64,000 nt of DNA, taken from NCBI GenBank assembly GCA_046727955.1, contig JBKPDO010000038.1:1-64000 (forward strand), in the 5' to 3' direction. Under the pieces are notes generated by a model. That model searched no databases and was not told where the DNA came from. It saw only the letters and a program-made list of their open reading frames with translations. Source of the DNA: DASVXQ01 sp046727955. GTDB taxonomy: Bacteria > Actinomycetota > CALGFH01. Below, piece after piece: positions 45,137-53,835 of the stretch. Numbering within the stretch: position 1 is the stretch's first letter; every line of letters begins with the position of its first letter. Position numbers and translations under genes: made by a program.

Positions 45137-45375
45137 CTCGGTTTGGTGTCGTCGCGGGTCGTAGCTCGATACGCCGGTGAGGCTCCAGGTCCCGGTCCCG
45201 CCTGTCGTCTTGCCGCGCACCTTGCCGGTCCGTTGCCTGGTAAGGTCCTGCTCCTGGCATCACGATAGGTGGTCAAGCGTGGAAGTCTTGGCCACATCGA
45301 CACGTCATGCACGTCCCCAGGCAAACACCAGTGCTCGTGGGAGGACCGGGAGCATGGTCTGAGGAGGCACGCGGG

Positions 45376-45920
45376 ATGGATGCGGTTGCAGGCCGCGTCT
45401 GGTCAAGTGGATCCGACAGCCGCCCAGCTGACCATCACACCCGGCCTGGACCCCAACGCACAACACTGGCGCCGGCAGCCGAACCACCGCCACGCCGCAG
45501 AGCAAGCGCCATCGTGGCAGTCGTGCTGCTGGCCAGTGCCATGGTTGGCGCCGGCTGCCGCTCCAACCACCCGTCCACAGCGCGTACCGGAAGCACCGCT
45601 GCACCGCCAGCGACCACGGCGACGTTCGCGGCCACGATCCCCGGCGGCGGCCGACCCAGTGCGACACAGCTGGACAGCACCGCCCGGATCCTGCAAGCCC
45701 GCATGGCCGCAGCCGGCATCCACGGCAGTGCCCGGCGCCAGATCGCGATGCTGCTGGACGGGACCGCGCTCAACAGCGTCGCCGTTGACGACTCGGTTCC
45801 TGCCGACAAGGTCTCGCCAACGCGACGGTGCTGGTGAGCCGCTTGACCGAGCAGCAAGCCAGGACGTTGCAAGCGCTCCTGGCCGGTGGCCCCCTCCCCC
45901 TGCGGCTCCAACGCCAGTAG
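45376..45920 (+). pseudogene. Lipoprotein with a SecDF P1-head-like domain, frameshifted
   Basis: From ATG 45376 (GGAGG upstream) the protein has a Pro/Arg-rich cytoplasmic start, a signal with lipobox (ASAMVGAGC) and a short linker. It then shows SecD P1 features: LDSTARILQARMAAAGIHG, then IAMLLDGTALNSVAVDDSV. Near 45810 the frame is lost; in the next frame it continues LANATVLVSRLTEQQARTLQ to LAGGPLPLRLQ and stops at 45920, matching the end of the SecD P1 head. A block between the two halves is also missing. It looks like a stand-alone P1 lipoprotein that has decayed. Confidence 0.6.
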
Positions 45921-45928
45921 GGCGTGTC

Positions 45929-45963
45929 TAGAAAGTGTGGTCCGGGTTGTTGCTGGTGTTGAT
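45929..45963. repeat. 35-bp repeat, copy 2 (probable IS end)
   Basis: Same sequence and orientation as 45102-45136 with two substitutions. It begins nine bases after the end of the SecD-like pseudogene and contains CTAG at its outer edge, a typical target of IS701-type elements. The two copies flank about 790 bp. Confidence 0.6.
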
Positions 45964-46010
45964 GCGACCCCTCTGCACCAGTTGCCCGCCGGTCCCAAGC
46001 CGCGTCACCG

Positions 46011-46145
46011 TCAGGGTCTCCTCTTCCGGCTTTCTTGGTCGAGGGTTGCGATGAAGGCGCTCAGCGCCTCCGCCACCGCGGGAGGGAGGAACGGCGACAG
46101 GTCCGGCCCGGACATCAGCTGCATTCCTCTTGGCGTGAACCACAT
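46011..46145 (-). CDS. Small protein, 44 residues
   Basis: ATG at 46145 preceded by GGAGGGTGAGGAG, one of the strongest ribosome-binding sites in the window. The peptide begins MWFTPRGMQLMSGPDLSPFL, continues with a short helix (VAEALSAFIATLDQ) and ends in a basic tail (ESRKRRP). I do not recognise it. It lies beside decayed genes and a putative IS end, and may itself be a remnant. Confidence 0.45.
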   Translation of the reverse strand: MWFTPRGMQLMSGPDLSPFLPPAVAEALSAFIATLDQESRKRRP

Positions 46146-46555
46146 CGGTGCTCCTCACCCTCCTAGGCGCCTCGATCAGCTCTCCCGAACCCGTCGGCCG
46201 CCCGCAGAACGGGCAGCTCTCTCCCCGTAGTGGTGGTGGTGGTGGTGGTGGTGGTGGGTGACGACCTTGCCCACCTTCCTGAGCTGGCCGCTGCTGCGAG
46301 TCCACGCCCTCCTTCGTCTCCGCGTCCTACGTGCCCCCACCTCGAACCTCCCCCTCGATCAGCGTCGAGTTGTTCCACTCGAGGGCGCTTCCAGCGTCGT
46401 CGTCGGGCGGCTGTGGCCGGCGGGCTCCTCGTCTGGCGTGCCGTGCCGGATGACCTGTTGTTGCACCCGGTCGTGGCGCGTCGCTCCAACCGCGAGGCCC
46501 AAGGCGTGAAACAGCCCCATCAGCAGGACACCCAGGGCGCCGGAGGTGCACGGCC
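46146..46555. other. Gap with a (GTG)n microsatellite, no recognisable gene
   Basis: The gap contains about nine uninterrupted GTG triplets at 46230-46257. Open frames on both strands run through it, but none shows a family signature. It lies between the 44-residue ORF and the arginase fragment. Confidence 0.5.
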
Positions 46556-46800
46556 TCAGCGGCAGAAATGGCCGACGAAGTCGACGATCTTCCGCGCCTC
46601 GGTTCGGTCCGGATCGAGGTCGGGGTTGTAGATGCACAGCGTCCAGCCGAGGCAGTCGCGCCTCGACAGGGCGGTGCCAACCAGAGTGGTCAGCTCAACC
46701 CAGGTGAGGCCGCCGTCTTGGGGGTAGTCCACCGCCGCGAGCTGGTCGGTGGCCAGCACGTCGAGATCCACGTGCAGCCACCAGAACCGCCCCCCGTCTG
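46556..46800 (-). pseudogene. C-terminal remnant of an arginase/agmatinase-family protein
   Basis: The minus frame reads GGRFWWLHVDLDVL, then AAVDYPQDGGLTWVELTTLV and GWTLCIYNPDLDPDRTEARK, ending at 46556. The DLDVL motif with the following AVDYPxxGGL is the distal metal-binding part of arginase-family enzymes, and YNPDLDPD...A is the usual C-terminus. The N-terminal two thirds are absent; upstream frames up to 47085 do not continue it. Confidence 0.75.
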
Positions 46801-47085
46801 GGCGGCGTGATGATCATGAGTCCGCTGCAGCACGGGTAGATCAGCGCGATGACGGCGGCGGCGCTGTGGTGGCCGTGGCCGCGGTTGATCAACCAGGTCG
46901 TTGCGCCCGAGTTCACCGCTGCAGGAGTGCACCTGCCGCAAGCGCTGCGCCGCCAATGGTTCAACCGTCCACCGCAAGGACGTGGCCGACCAAACTGTCG
47001 CTGCTGCCGCATAGGATCGTCGACCAAGCCCGCGTCCGTCTGCTTGCACACCACCTCCACGACGCCACCCCGAAGGAAGGTGCCT

Positions 47086-47493
47086 GTGACCACCGCGACA
47101 GAGCCGACGTACCGCACCGGCAAGATCTGCTACATCGAGATCCCCGCCGTTGACGTGGAGCAGTCCGCGGAGTTTTACCGGCGAGCGTTCGGTTGGACCA
47201 TCCGGCGGCGCGATGACGGTTCAATCGCCTTCGACGACACCGTGAACCAGGTCAGCGGCGCTTGGGTGCTCGAGCGCCCGCCGGCGACCGCCCCAGGCCT
47301 CATGGTCTACGTCATGGTCGCTGACGCCGTCGCAGCCGTTGAGGCCGTGCTTGCCGCTGGCGGTGAGATCGTCCAGCCGATTGACCCGAACGCGTCTGTG
47401 GTGTTCGCGTGGTTCCGGGATCCCGCCGGCAATGTGCTTGGCATCTACCAGCAGCCTGGTTTGGCCGAGCTTGAGGCAGGAACGCCGCGCTGA
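47086..47493 (+). CDS. VOC (glyoxalase-like) family protein
   Basis: A 135-residue VOC protein from GTG 47086, preceded by GAAGGAAGG. It reads GKICYIEIPAVDVEQSAEFY, then RRAFGWTIRRRDDGSIAF, a VMVADAVAAVEAVLAAGGEI helix-strand and the terminal FRDPAGNVLGIYQQP motif. Conserved metal-ligand positions are only partly occupied, so it may bind rather than convert its ligand. It is the only intact-looking gene in a 4-kb block of remnants. The 285 bp before it hold no identifiable gene. Confidence 0.85.
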   Translation: MTTATEPTYRTGKICYIEIPAVDVEQSAEFYRRAFGWTIRRRDDGSIAFDDTVNQVSGAWVLERPPATAPGLMVYVMVADAVAAVEAVLAAGGEIVQPIDPNASVVFAWFRDPAGNVLGIYQQPGLAELEAGTPR

Positions 47494-47507
47494 CTTGCCC
47501 GGGACGA

Positions 47508-47669
47508 GCTGGACGAGAGGTGGTCCTCGACGGGCACGCGAACCGGTCCGCCGCGGCAGAGCTGGTCCTGTCACCGAACACGGTCGCCACCCACCTACGA
47601 TCGATCTTCGGCAAGCTTCAGGTCACCTCCCGGGTCCAGCTCACCCGCGCCGTCCTGGCGCAGAAGTAA
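47508..47669 (+). pseudogene. LuxR-type helix-turn-helix remnant
   Basis: Starting 15 bp after the VOC gene, the plus frame reads REVVLDGHANRSAAAELVLS and PNTVATHLRSIFGKLQVTSR and stops at 47669. This is the C-terminal half of a LuxR DNA-binding domain, with its recognition helix. There is no start and nothing is left of the N-terminal domain. Confidence 0.75.
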
Positions 47670-47766
47670 GGCCCAGCTGGGCTACCATTTGCGCAGATCC
47701 CGCGATGCATTAAGAATGCGTTTCCAGGCGGTTGTTTCCGGTTTACTACGTACAGGCGGGAAGAGC

Positions 47767-49020
47767 ATGGCGGAGGGGCAGCCCACGCTCGATGACCCTG
47801 GTGGCGTGGTGGTGAAGCCGTTCGTCGGCCGCGCCAAGCATCTGGCCGAGCTGCGGGCGGCACTGGATGAGGCCGTCGCCGGCCGCGGCTCGCTGGTGCT
47901 GATCACCGGCGAGCCCGGGATCGGCAAAACGCGCCTTGCCGAGCACCTCGCGCTGGACGCGGCGCCGCGCGGCGCCGCGATGCCGGTGGGTCGGGCTCTG
48001 GTGGGACGGGGGTAGCGGGCTTCCCCCACATGGATAGGGCCGCGGCGCTGCGAGCTGAACCTGGGACTGGCCGGGGCGCGCATGGCCATCGGCGAGGTCG
48101 CCGCAGCCGTGCCGGCTACGAGGAGGCCGCCGCGCTGGCCAGGCGTCTCGGCAGCCCGAGCGGCTCGCCCGCGCCGCCCTCGGCCTCGGCGCCGAGGATA
48201 TCGTCTTCACCGTCGACGACCCGCAGATCCGCCTACTCGAGGAGGCGCTCGGCGGACTCGGCGGCCTGGGCGGACTCGGCGGGGACCCGGACGGATCCGG
48301 AGGACCGCACGCTGCCCAGGTGGATCAGGGGCTGCGCGCCAGGGTCCTCGCCCGGCTCGCCAGAGCACTGCTGTACACCCGCGAGGTGGAGCGGCGCGCC
48401 TCGCTCTGCGAGCAGGCGGTCGCCATCGCCCGCCGCGTCGGCGACCCGGCCACCCTCGCCGCGGTGCTCAGCGACTCGCACACAGCGACCCTGGGGCTCG
48501 AAGGGTCGGTGCGGCAGCTGCTGGCCACCGCCACCGAGATCGTGCAGCTCGCCGAGGCCGCCGGCGACCGGATTCCGGCGTTGCAGGGCCGCGCCCTGCG
48601 CAGCGTCGACCTGCTGGAGCTGGGTGAGGCGGCGGCCATGCGCGCCGAGATCGAGACCTACGAGCGCGGTGCGCGAGAGCTGCGCCAGTCGCACCTGCTC
48701 TGGCCGGCCCTGATGCTGCGCGCCAACCTCGCCATCATCGACGGCCGCTTCGACGAGGCCGGGCAACTCACCGATGAGGCGCTGGCCATGGGCCGCCGCG
48801 CCGGCGACCCCGCCGCCATCACCACGCACCTGGGCTTCCACAGCGTGGTCGGGCTGGTGAGGGAACCTCGCTCTGCTGGAAGACGCCTTCCGCGAGATCG
48901 TGAAGCGCGCGCCGGTGTTCGTCTTCCGCACTTGGCCAGCACCTGCACCGCAGCGTCCGCACCGGCGGCTTCTGCGCCTACGACCCCGACCCGGCGCTGC
49001 GGGTCACCTGGAAGCTCTGA
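47767..49020 (+). pseudogene. Large AAA-ATPase/TPR transcriptional regulator, decayed
   Basis: The N-terminus is intact: FVGRAKHLAELRAALDEAVA and the Walker A LITGEPGIGKTRLAEHLA, then a stop at 48015. From about 48300 another frame carries TPR-like helices (VERRASLCEQAVAIARRVGD, EAAGDRIPALQGRALRSVDL, GRFDEAGQLTDEALAMGRRA). The family's C-terminal signature appears in yet another frame just before 49020: HLHRSVRTGGFCAYDPD. More than half of the original protein of roughly 1000 residues is deleted and at least three frames are used. Confidence 0.85.
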
Positions 49021-49205
49021 ACGTAGTGGCTATGCCAGCGGGTGGGTTGGCAGCGACCGGTTGGCAGCGACCGCATAAACTACACGCGGTGTGGAGCTCT
49101 GCGCAAGGGGCGGCACGCGACCGCAACGTTCCCTTGCGAATTTGCGCCCCGTTATCGCAAGGCGCGAGAATTCCCGCCCACGCGCATTCTCCCGGGGAGA
49201 CGCCC

Positions 49206-50000
49206 ATGAGCGTGTTCGAGCCACACACGGACCAAAGGTCCGACGGCGGCAGCCACCTCCCGACCCTTGACGTCGCGCTGCGCGGCCGCAAGGGTGAGCA
49301 GGTCGCCGCCTACATCCAGGAGCTGGCGACGCGCCTCGACCAGCAGCGCGCCCGCGCCGAGCAGGCGGAGCAGGCCGCATCGCACCTGCAGAGAGAGGTG
49401 GACGCGCAGCGCAACCAGCCGCCGCCTTCGTTCGACCACTTGGGGTCGGAGGCCGCCAAAGTGCTGGAGGAGGCGGGCCGATCGGCCAAGGTGCTGATAG
49501 AGGAGGCCACCAGCCGCGGCAAGACGATCGTCGAGCAGGCGAAGGAACGCGCCGCTGACGTGATGGAGGCGGCTGAGCACGACGTTCAGACCCGTCTGGA
49601 CGCCGCCCACCAGGCCGCGGAGCAGATGCTCGCCAAGGCCGGCAACGAGCGGTCGGCCGTGGACGCGCAGACCAGGCGCCTGCGCGATTACCGTGACGGC
49701 CTGATCGGCCACCTCGGACGGGTGCATGCTGACCTCGCAAGATTCCTGGCGGAGGTGAGCGATCCCCCGTCCGCCCAGTCCGCCGGCGCCGAGACCAAGC
49801 CCGCGCAGGCAAAGCCCGCGCAGCCGAGGCCTGAGCAGCCCAAGGTCGCGCAGACCAAGGTCGAGAGGACGGAGGTCCAAGCCGCGGCCGAGAGCTCAGG
49901 GCACACACCCGCGGCCGAGGCCGAGACCGACGCGGCGGCGACTGTCGAGATGAAGCCGGCGGCCGCGTCGGCGATCAGCGCCGCTCGCCCTCCGAAGTAG
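49206..50000 (+). CDS. DivIVA-like coiled-coil protein
   Basis: A 264-residue hydrophilic protein from ATG 49206 (GGGGAG upstream). The N-terminus (PTLDVALRGRKGEQVAAYIQ) resembles the membrane-binding start of DivIVA/Wag31 domains. A long coiled coil follows (residues about 45-185, rich in Ala/Glu/Gln, with AAKVLEEAGRSAKVLIEEAT). The C-terminal 80 residues are an AKPAQPRPEQ-type Pro/Ala/Lys linker with AE repeats. A role in polar growth or septum organisation is inferred from the class. No partner gene is adjacent. Confidence 0.7.
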   Translation: MSVFEPHTDQRSDGGSHLPTLDVALRGRKGEQVAAYIQELATRLDQQRARAEQAEQAASHLQREVDAQRNQPPPSFDHLGSEAAKVLEEAGRSAKVLIEEATSRGKTIVEQAKERAADVMEAAEHDVQTRLDAAHQAAEQMLAKAGNERSAVDAQTRRLRDYRDGLIGHLGRVHADLARFLAEVSDPPSAQSAGAETKPAQAKPAQPRPEQPKVAQTKVERTEVQAAAESSGHTPAAEAETDAAATVEMKPAAASAISAARPPK

Positions 50001-50048
50001 CTATCGGCCCCAGATCCGCCCAGGCGCGCCGCGCGCGGACGCTCCACC

Positions 50049-50150
50049 TTGCCGCGCGGGGCGCGCCTTGCCTTGCGGTTGGTCGCTGCGCCGTCCGATA
50101 TGGAGGCTTTCGGGTGCCGGCCGCGCGGCAAACTGTCCTACGGGCGGCAA
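50049..50150. repeat. Phased TTGCCGCG/CGCGGCAA repeat cluster, copy C
   Basis: Two pairs with the same 19-bp phasing as at 28271-28467: TTGCCGCG at 50049 with TTGCCTTG at 50068, and CGCGGCAA at 50124 with GGCGGCAA at 50143. They fill the 233-bp gap between the coiled-coil gene and the aminotransferase gene, on the promoter side of the latter. The two pairs are in opposite orientation. Confidence 0.7.
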
Positions 50151-50233
50151 GGTCCGGTTCCATTCCGGTGCTCGACGGAAGGGTGGAAGATCGCTCATCG
50201 TGGTGATCGGCGTCCAGCAAAGGAGGCTGCGGG

Positions 50234-51418
50234 ATGACCGAGCCGACGATGAAGATCAGGCTGGCGGGACGGATGGAGCGGCTCGGGACCGAGTCCGCGT
50301 TCGAGGTCCTGGCACGGGCGCGGGCGCTCGAGGCCGAGGGCCGGACCATCATCCATCTGGAGATCGGCGAGCCCGACTTCGACACCCCTGAGCACATCCG
50401 CGAGGCGGCCAAGGCCGCCCTCGACGCCGGGCACACCCATTACGTCCCGGCGCCGGGCATCATGCCGCTCCGTGAGGCGGTCGCCGACTTCCTCGAGCGG
50501 ACGGGCCGCCTGCGCACCGACCCCGCCCGGGTCATCGTCACCCCAGGGGCCAAGCCGATCATGTTCTTCACCATCCTCGCCCTGTGCGAGGAGGGCGACG
50601 AGGTCATCCTGCCCGACCCGGGCTTTCCGATGTACGAATCCATCACCGCGTTCGCCGGGGCGCGGCCGGTGCCGATCCCATTGCGGGAGCACAACGGCTT
50701 CCGCCTCGACCCACAAGAGCTTGCCTCACTGGTTACCGAGCGGACCAAGCTCCTCATCCTGTGCTCGCCGCACAACCCCTGCGGAAGCGCTCTGACCCGG
50801 GACGACCTGGAGGCGATCGCCAGCTTGGCGATCGAGCGCGACCTGCTGGTGCTGGCCGACGAGGTCTACTGGGCCATCTCCTACGACCGGCCGCACGCGA
50901 GCATCCTCGACTTCGACGGGATGCGGGAGCGGACCGTGCTGCTGGACGGCTGGTCGAAGACGTTCGCGATGACCGGCTGGCGGCTGGGGTTCGGGGTGTT
51001 CCCGCCGGCGCTGGTCGAGCCGGTCACGCGACTGGTGGTGAACTCGGTCTCGTGCACCTCCGCTCACAGCCAATACGCGGCCATCGCCGCCCTGACCGGC
51101 CCGTGGGAGCCGGTCGAGCGCATGGTCGCCGAGTTCCGCCGGCGCCGCGACGTGATCGTGGACGGCCTGAACCTGATCCCCGGCCTGCACTGCCTGCGGC
51201 CTGAGGGCGCGTTCTACGTGTTCCCGAGCATCGCCGACCTGGGACGGTCCGCGGACGAGGTGGAGCGGCTGCTGCTGGATCGGGCGGGCGTGGCCTGCCT
51301 GGCCGGGACGGCGTTCGGTAGCAGCGGCGAAGCCTACCTCCGCTTCTCCTACGCCAATTCGGTGGAGAACATCCAAGCTGCCCTCGACGCGGTCCGCGCG
51401 ACCCTCGAGGACCTGTAG
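50234..51418 (+). CDS. PLP-dependent aminotransferase, class I/II
   Basis: A 394-residue fold-type I aminotransferase. It shows the N-terminal IIHLEIGEPDFDTPEHIREA, HYVPAPGIMPLREAVADF, the PNP-binding PHNPCGSAL, ADEVYWAISYD, and the Schiff-base Lys in LDGWSKTFAMTGWRLGFGV. The C-terminus carries the substrate Arg (AYLRFSYANS). Members handle aspartate, aromatic or related amino acids; I cannot assign which. An in-frame ATG five codons in is an alternative start. Confidence 0.95.
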   Translation: MTEPTMKIRLAGRMERLGTESAFEVLARARALEAEGRTIIHLEIGEPDFDTPEHIREAAKAALDAGHTHYVPAPGIMPLREAVADFLERTGRLRTDPARVIVTPGAKPIMFFTILALCEEGDEVILPDPGFPMYESITAFAGARPVPIPLREHNGFRLDPQELASLVTERTKLLILCSPHNPCGSALTRDDLEAIASLAIERDLLVLADEVYWAISYDRPHASILDFDGMRERTVLLDGWSKTFAMTGWRLGFGVFPPALVEPVTRLVVNSVSCTSAHSQYAAIAALTGPWEPVERMVAEFRRRRDVIVDGLNLIPGLHCLRPEGAFYVFPSIADLGRSADEVERLLLDRAGVACLAGTAFGSSGEAYLRFSYANSVENIQAALDAVRATLEDL

Positions 51419-51423
51419 CGCGG

Positions 51424-52653
51424 TCAGCGGAAGACGCCGGTGTGGCCGAGGGAATAGCGACCGGGCTGGGGGTAGACGCACAGGCCGTGCGGGCCCGCCC
51501 CGACCGGGATGCGGGCAAGCAGCCGCCCGCTACGGGTGTCGATCGCGTACACCTCGCGGTTGTAGCGGCCAGACAGCCATAGCACCCGGCCGTCGGCGGA
51601 GACCCCGCCCATGTCGGGACTGCCCCCGCCCGGCAGGCGCCAGGTCGCGATCACCCGGCGGCTCGCGAACGAGATCAGCGACACCGACCCCTCGCCGCGG
51701 TTCGACACGTACAGGACCCGTGAGTCGCGGCTGGCGTACAGACCGTGCGTGCCCTTGCCGGTCGCGACGAAGCCGATCACCTTCATCAGCTCTCCGTTCA
51801 CCATCCACACGCCACCCGCGGCCATGTCGGCCACGTAGAACACCCGGCCATCCGGCGACAGCTTCACGTCCTGCGGCATCGCGCCCGGCCGCAGCCGCAG
51901 CGTTCCCAGCAACCGCCGGCCGGCGATATCGACCTTCAGCAGCTCGCTGCTGAACTCGCAGCTCGCCACCGCATAGCGCCCGTCGGCGCTGAAATCCATG
52001 TGGTCGACGCCAAGGCACGGCACCTTGAGCGAGTCGCGCAGCCGCATGCTGTGGGCGTCGCGGAAATCGAGCCGGCGCAACTGCTCGGCCACCACGATCG
52101 CGAAGCGCCCGTCAGGGGTGAAATAGAGGTTGTACGGGTCGGCGACGGGCACGCGCCTGCCGGGCCTGCCCGTGCGCGGGTCGATCGCGGTGAGGCTGTT
52201 GCCCTGGGTGTTGTCGACCCAGAGCGTGCGCAGGTCCCACGAGGGCGTCACGTGGTGCGGCTGCCGGCCGGTGGCGAAATGCGCGACCACTTTGAACCGC
52301 TTCGGGTCGATCACGTCGACCGTGCCGCTTTCCGAGTTCGGCACATAGACCAGCGACCGAAAGCCACGCACGACCGGGCTGAGCATGCCCGGCCGGTCCG
52401 CGGCGTAGACGTCGCCGGGGTCGAGCGGCGGCGGCATGCCCGGCAGCGGAGTGCGCGCCGCCACCTGCCCCCTGGTGCCGTCCGGCGCCCGGTCACCCGG
52501 CGGAGCGGATTCCGTCGACGTGGACGGCGGCGGCCGGTCGGCGGCACGCCGGTCCTGCTCCGACCCGCAGCCTGTGGCCAGGACGAGCAGTGTGACCGTA
52601 AGCATGAGCGTTAGGGTGATACCGCACCGTTGGCGGCGGGTCGTGAAGGTCAT
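51424..52653 (-). CDS. YVTN-type beta-propeller lipoprotein
   Basis: About 409 residues from ATG 52653; GTG 52683 is possible. The signal peptide ends in VLATGC, followed by a Pro/Ser/Thr linker. The rest is a seven-bladed propeller of about 42-residue units with YVPNSESGTVDVIDPKRFKV, LWVDNTQGNSLTAIDPRTGR, KLSPDGRVFYVADM and LYVSNRGEGSVSLISFASRR. Such surface proteins bind partners or ligands; no catalytic motif is visible. It ends six bases from the convergent aminotransferase gene. Confidence 0.88.
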   Translation of the reverse strand: MTFTTRRQRCGITLTLMLTVTLLVLATGCGSEQDRRAADRPPPSTSTESAPPGDRAPDGTRGQVAARTPLPGMPPPLDPGDVYAADRPGMLSPVVRGFRSLVYVPNSESGTVDVIDPKRFKVVAHFATGRQPHHVTPSWDLRTLWVDNTQGNSLTAIDPRTGRPGRRVPVADPYNLYFTPDGRFAIVVAEQLRRLDFRDAHSMRLRDSLKVPCLGVDHMDFSADGRYAVASCEFSSELLKVDIAGRRLLGTLRLRPGAMPQDVKLSPDGRVFYVADMAAGGVWMVNGELMKVIGFVATGKGTHGLYASRDSRVLYVSNRGEGSVSLISFASRRVIATWRLPGGGSPDMGGVSADGRVLWLSGRYNREVYAIDTRSGRLLARIPVGAGPHGLCVYPQPGRYSLGHTGVFR

Positions 52654-52699
52654 GGCTCTCGCAATAACCGAGGCGGGGGACACGGGTGACGCTGACCAG

Positions 52700-52850
52700 C
52701 GCGATGCCCAGAGCCACGGCTGACGTGGCGATCATAACGGCCAGCGCCCCGCGCGTCATGGAATGCACAGCGTCGTCCACGAACAGCAGCGTAGCGGCCA
52801 GCACGGCGACCGGGAAGGCGACGCCCCCGACCCCGCCACGGTCCGTCCGT
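52700..52850 (-). pseudogene. Possible two-helix membrane protein remnant
   Basis: The minus frame reads FPVAVLAATLLFVDDAVHSM, then TRGALAVMIATSAVALGIAL, two good membrane helices joined by a short loop. The frame carries on into the lipoprotein promoter without a sensible C-terminus, and no start with a ribosome-binding site is found. Weak call. Confidence 0.25.
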
Positions 52851-52867
52851 GCTGCCGGCCGGCGCTC

Positions 52868-52889
52868 ACGCCGCCCGCGCGGGCGGCGT
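52868..52889 (-). terminator. 22-bp perfect palindrome
   Basis: ACGCCGCCCGC followed directly by its complement GCGGGCGGCGT. It lies at the very end of the RND fragment frame and would form a strong GC hairpin in RNA of either strand. No T-tract follows. It could act as a GC-rich terminator. Confidence 0.45.
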
Positions 52890-53012
52890 CGAGTTGTACA
52901 GGCCCTTCGTCGACGTGTAGGCACGCTTGTCCAGCTTGGGCGGGGCCGCGCGGATCTTCGCCACGGCTGCCGGGTCGAGGTGCACCCGCTGCCGCTCCCG
53001 CTGGCCCCAGAT

Positions 53013-53055
53013 GGCCACGTTGGCCACGTTGGCCACGTTGGCCACGTTGGCCACG
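53013..53055. repeat. 9-bp tandem repeat, nearly five copies
   Basis: GGCCACGTT is repeated four times exactly, plus a partial fifth copy. On the minus strand each copy encodes the tripeptide AN(V) within the RND fragment. Confidence 0.9.
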
Positions 53056-53116
53056 CCAGGCATGCCCATCAGCCGCGGCCTGATCTTCCAGCGGGCCAGC
53101 ACGAGGTCGGGTAGCC

Positions 53117-53470
53117 TCAATTAGTCCTCATGGGCCAGTAGGCGGGCCGCCCCGTCGTGTACCCCACGGTGAGGCTGGCCGTGGCCTGGTGCACGAGCGC
53201 TCCGCTGGTCCCGGTGACGCGGAGCGTATAGGTTCCACGTGGCGTCCATGCGGTGGTCGTCACCCGGAGCGTCGACGTCCCCGGCGCCGCCACCGGGTTG
53301 GGCGACCAGGTCGCCGACGTGCCAGCCGGCAGGCCGGCCAGGGAGAGCGAGACGCTGCCGGCGAAGCCGCCGATCGATCCGACCGAGACGGTGTACGAGG
53401 CGGTCTGGCGGCGCGAGATGGTGATCGAGGACGGGCTGATCGCCAGCGAGAAGTCGCGAGCGGACACCAC
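53117..53470 (-). pseudogene. C-terminal Ig-like domain remnant of a secreted protein
   Basis: The frame begins DFSLAISPSSITISRRQTAS and continues VSLSLAGLPAGTSATWSPNP, then GTYTLRVTGTSG, the pattern of the Ig-like domains that end many secreted peptidases and glycosidases. There is no signal peptide and no catalytic domain; only about 110 residues remain. It is divergently joined to a histidine kinase fragment near 53490, so this is a deletion junction. Confidence 0.65.
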
Positions 53471-53493
53471 CAGAGTGATCGAGGCGGTGTGCG

Positions 53494-53739
53494 CGGATCA
53501 ACGCCAACGGCGGCCAAGACAACCGCGGCACCGGTCTGGGCCTGGCGATCGTCAAGGCGATCGTGGAGGCGCACGGCGGCACGGTGAGCGTGGCCAGCAC
53601 CCTCGGCCAGGGAACCACCTTTACCATGCGGCTGCCCGGCTTCCAGGCCTCGCAGCACATGCCGCCGTTCCACCTGGTCGACGATCGCGCCGCCCGCGAC
53701 GCTGACGGCGGCCGCGGTCATGGCGCCCGCTCGATCTGA
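53494..53739 (+). pseudogene. Histidine kinase ATPase-domain remnant
   Basis: The plus frame reads NRGTGLGLAIVKAIVEAHGG, then VSVASTLGQGTTFTMRLPG, which is the G2 box and end of an EnvZ/PhoR-type HATPase domain. It runs 40 residues further to TGA 53739. Everything N-terminal to the G box is gone, replaced by the Ig-domain fragment in opposite orientation. Confidence 0.85.
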
Positions 53740-53835
53740 GCCCACCCGCGCCGGGATCTTGCTACCCAGCTCCACCCGCCACCACCGAATCTCGCCCGCA
53801 CATAAGGCCACCCCGCCGTGCGCATCGGATGACCA

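Larger units (their letters stand above)
52866..53120 (-). pseudogene. Fragment of an RND efflux pump (CusA/CzcA-like) with an expanded repeat
   Basis: The frame reads LARWKIRPRLMGMPGVANVA and, after repeats, IWGQRERQ. The segment RPRLxGVPGVANVxIWGQRxRQ is a conserved stretch in the porter domain of heavy-metal/HAE1 RND pumps. Here ANV is repeated four times instead of once because of 9-bp DNA repeats (53013-53055). Residues after HLDP do not fit the family. The remaining about 1000 residues of a pump are missing. Confidence 0.7.

Noticed and set aside
44408..45220. Minus-strand frame opposite the thiolase
   Set aside because: Only its first dozen residues (INTSNDPDHTF) reflect the repeated IS-end sequence; the remainder is antisense to conserved thiolase coding sequence.
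46230..46257. Poly-His or poly-Pro coding tract in the (GTG)n microsatellite
   Set aside because: Frames through it exist on both strands, but none has a start with a ribosome-binding site or a recognisable domain.
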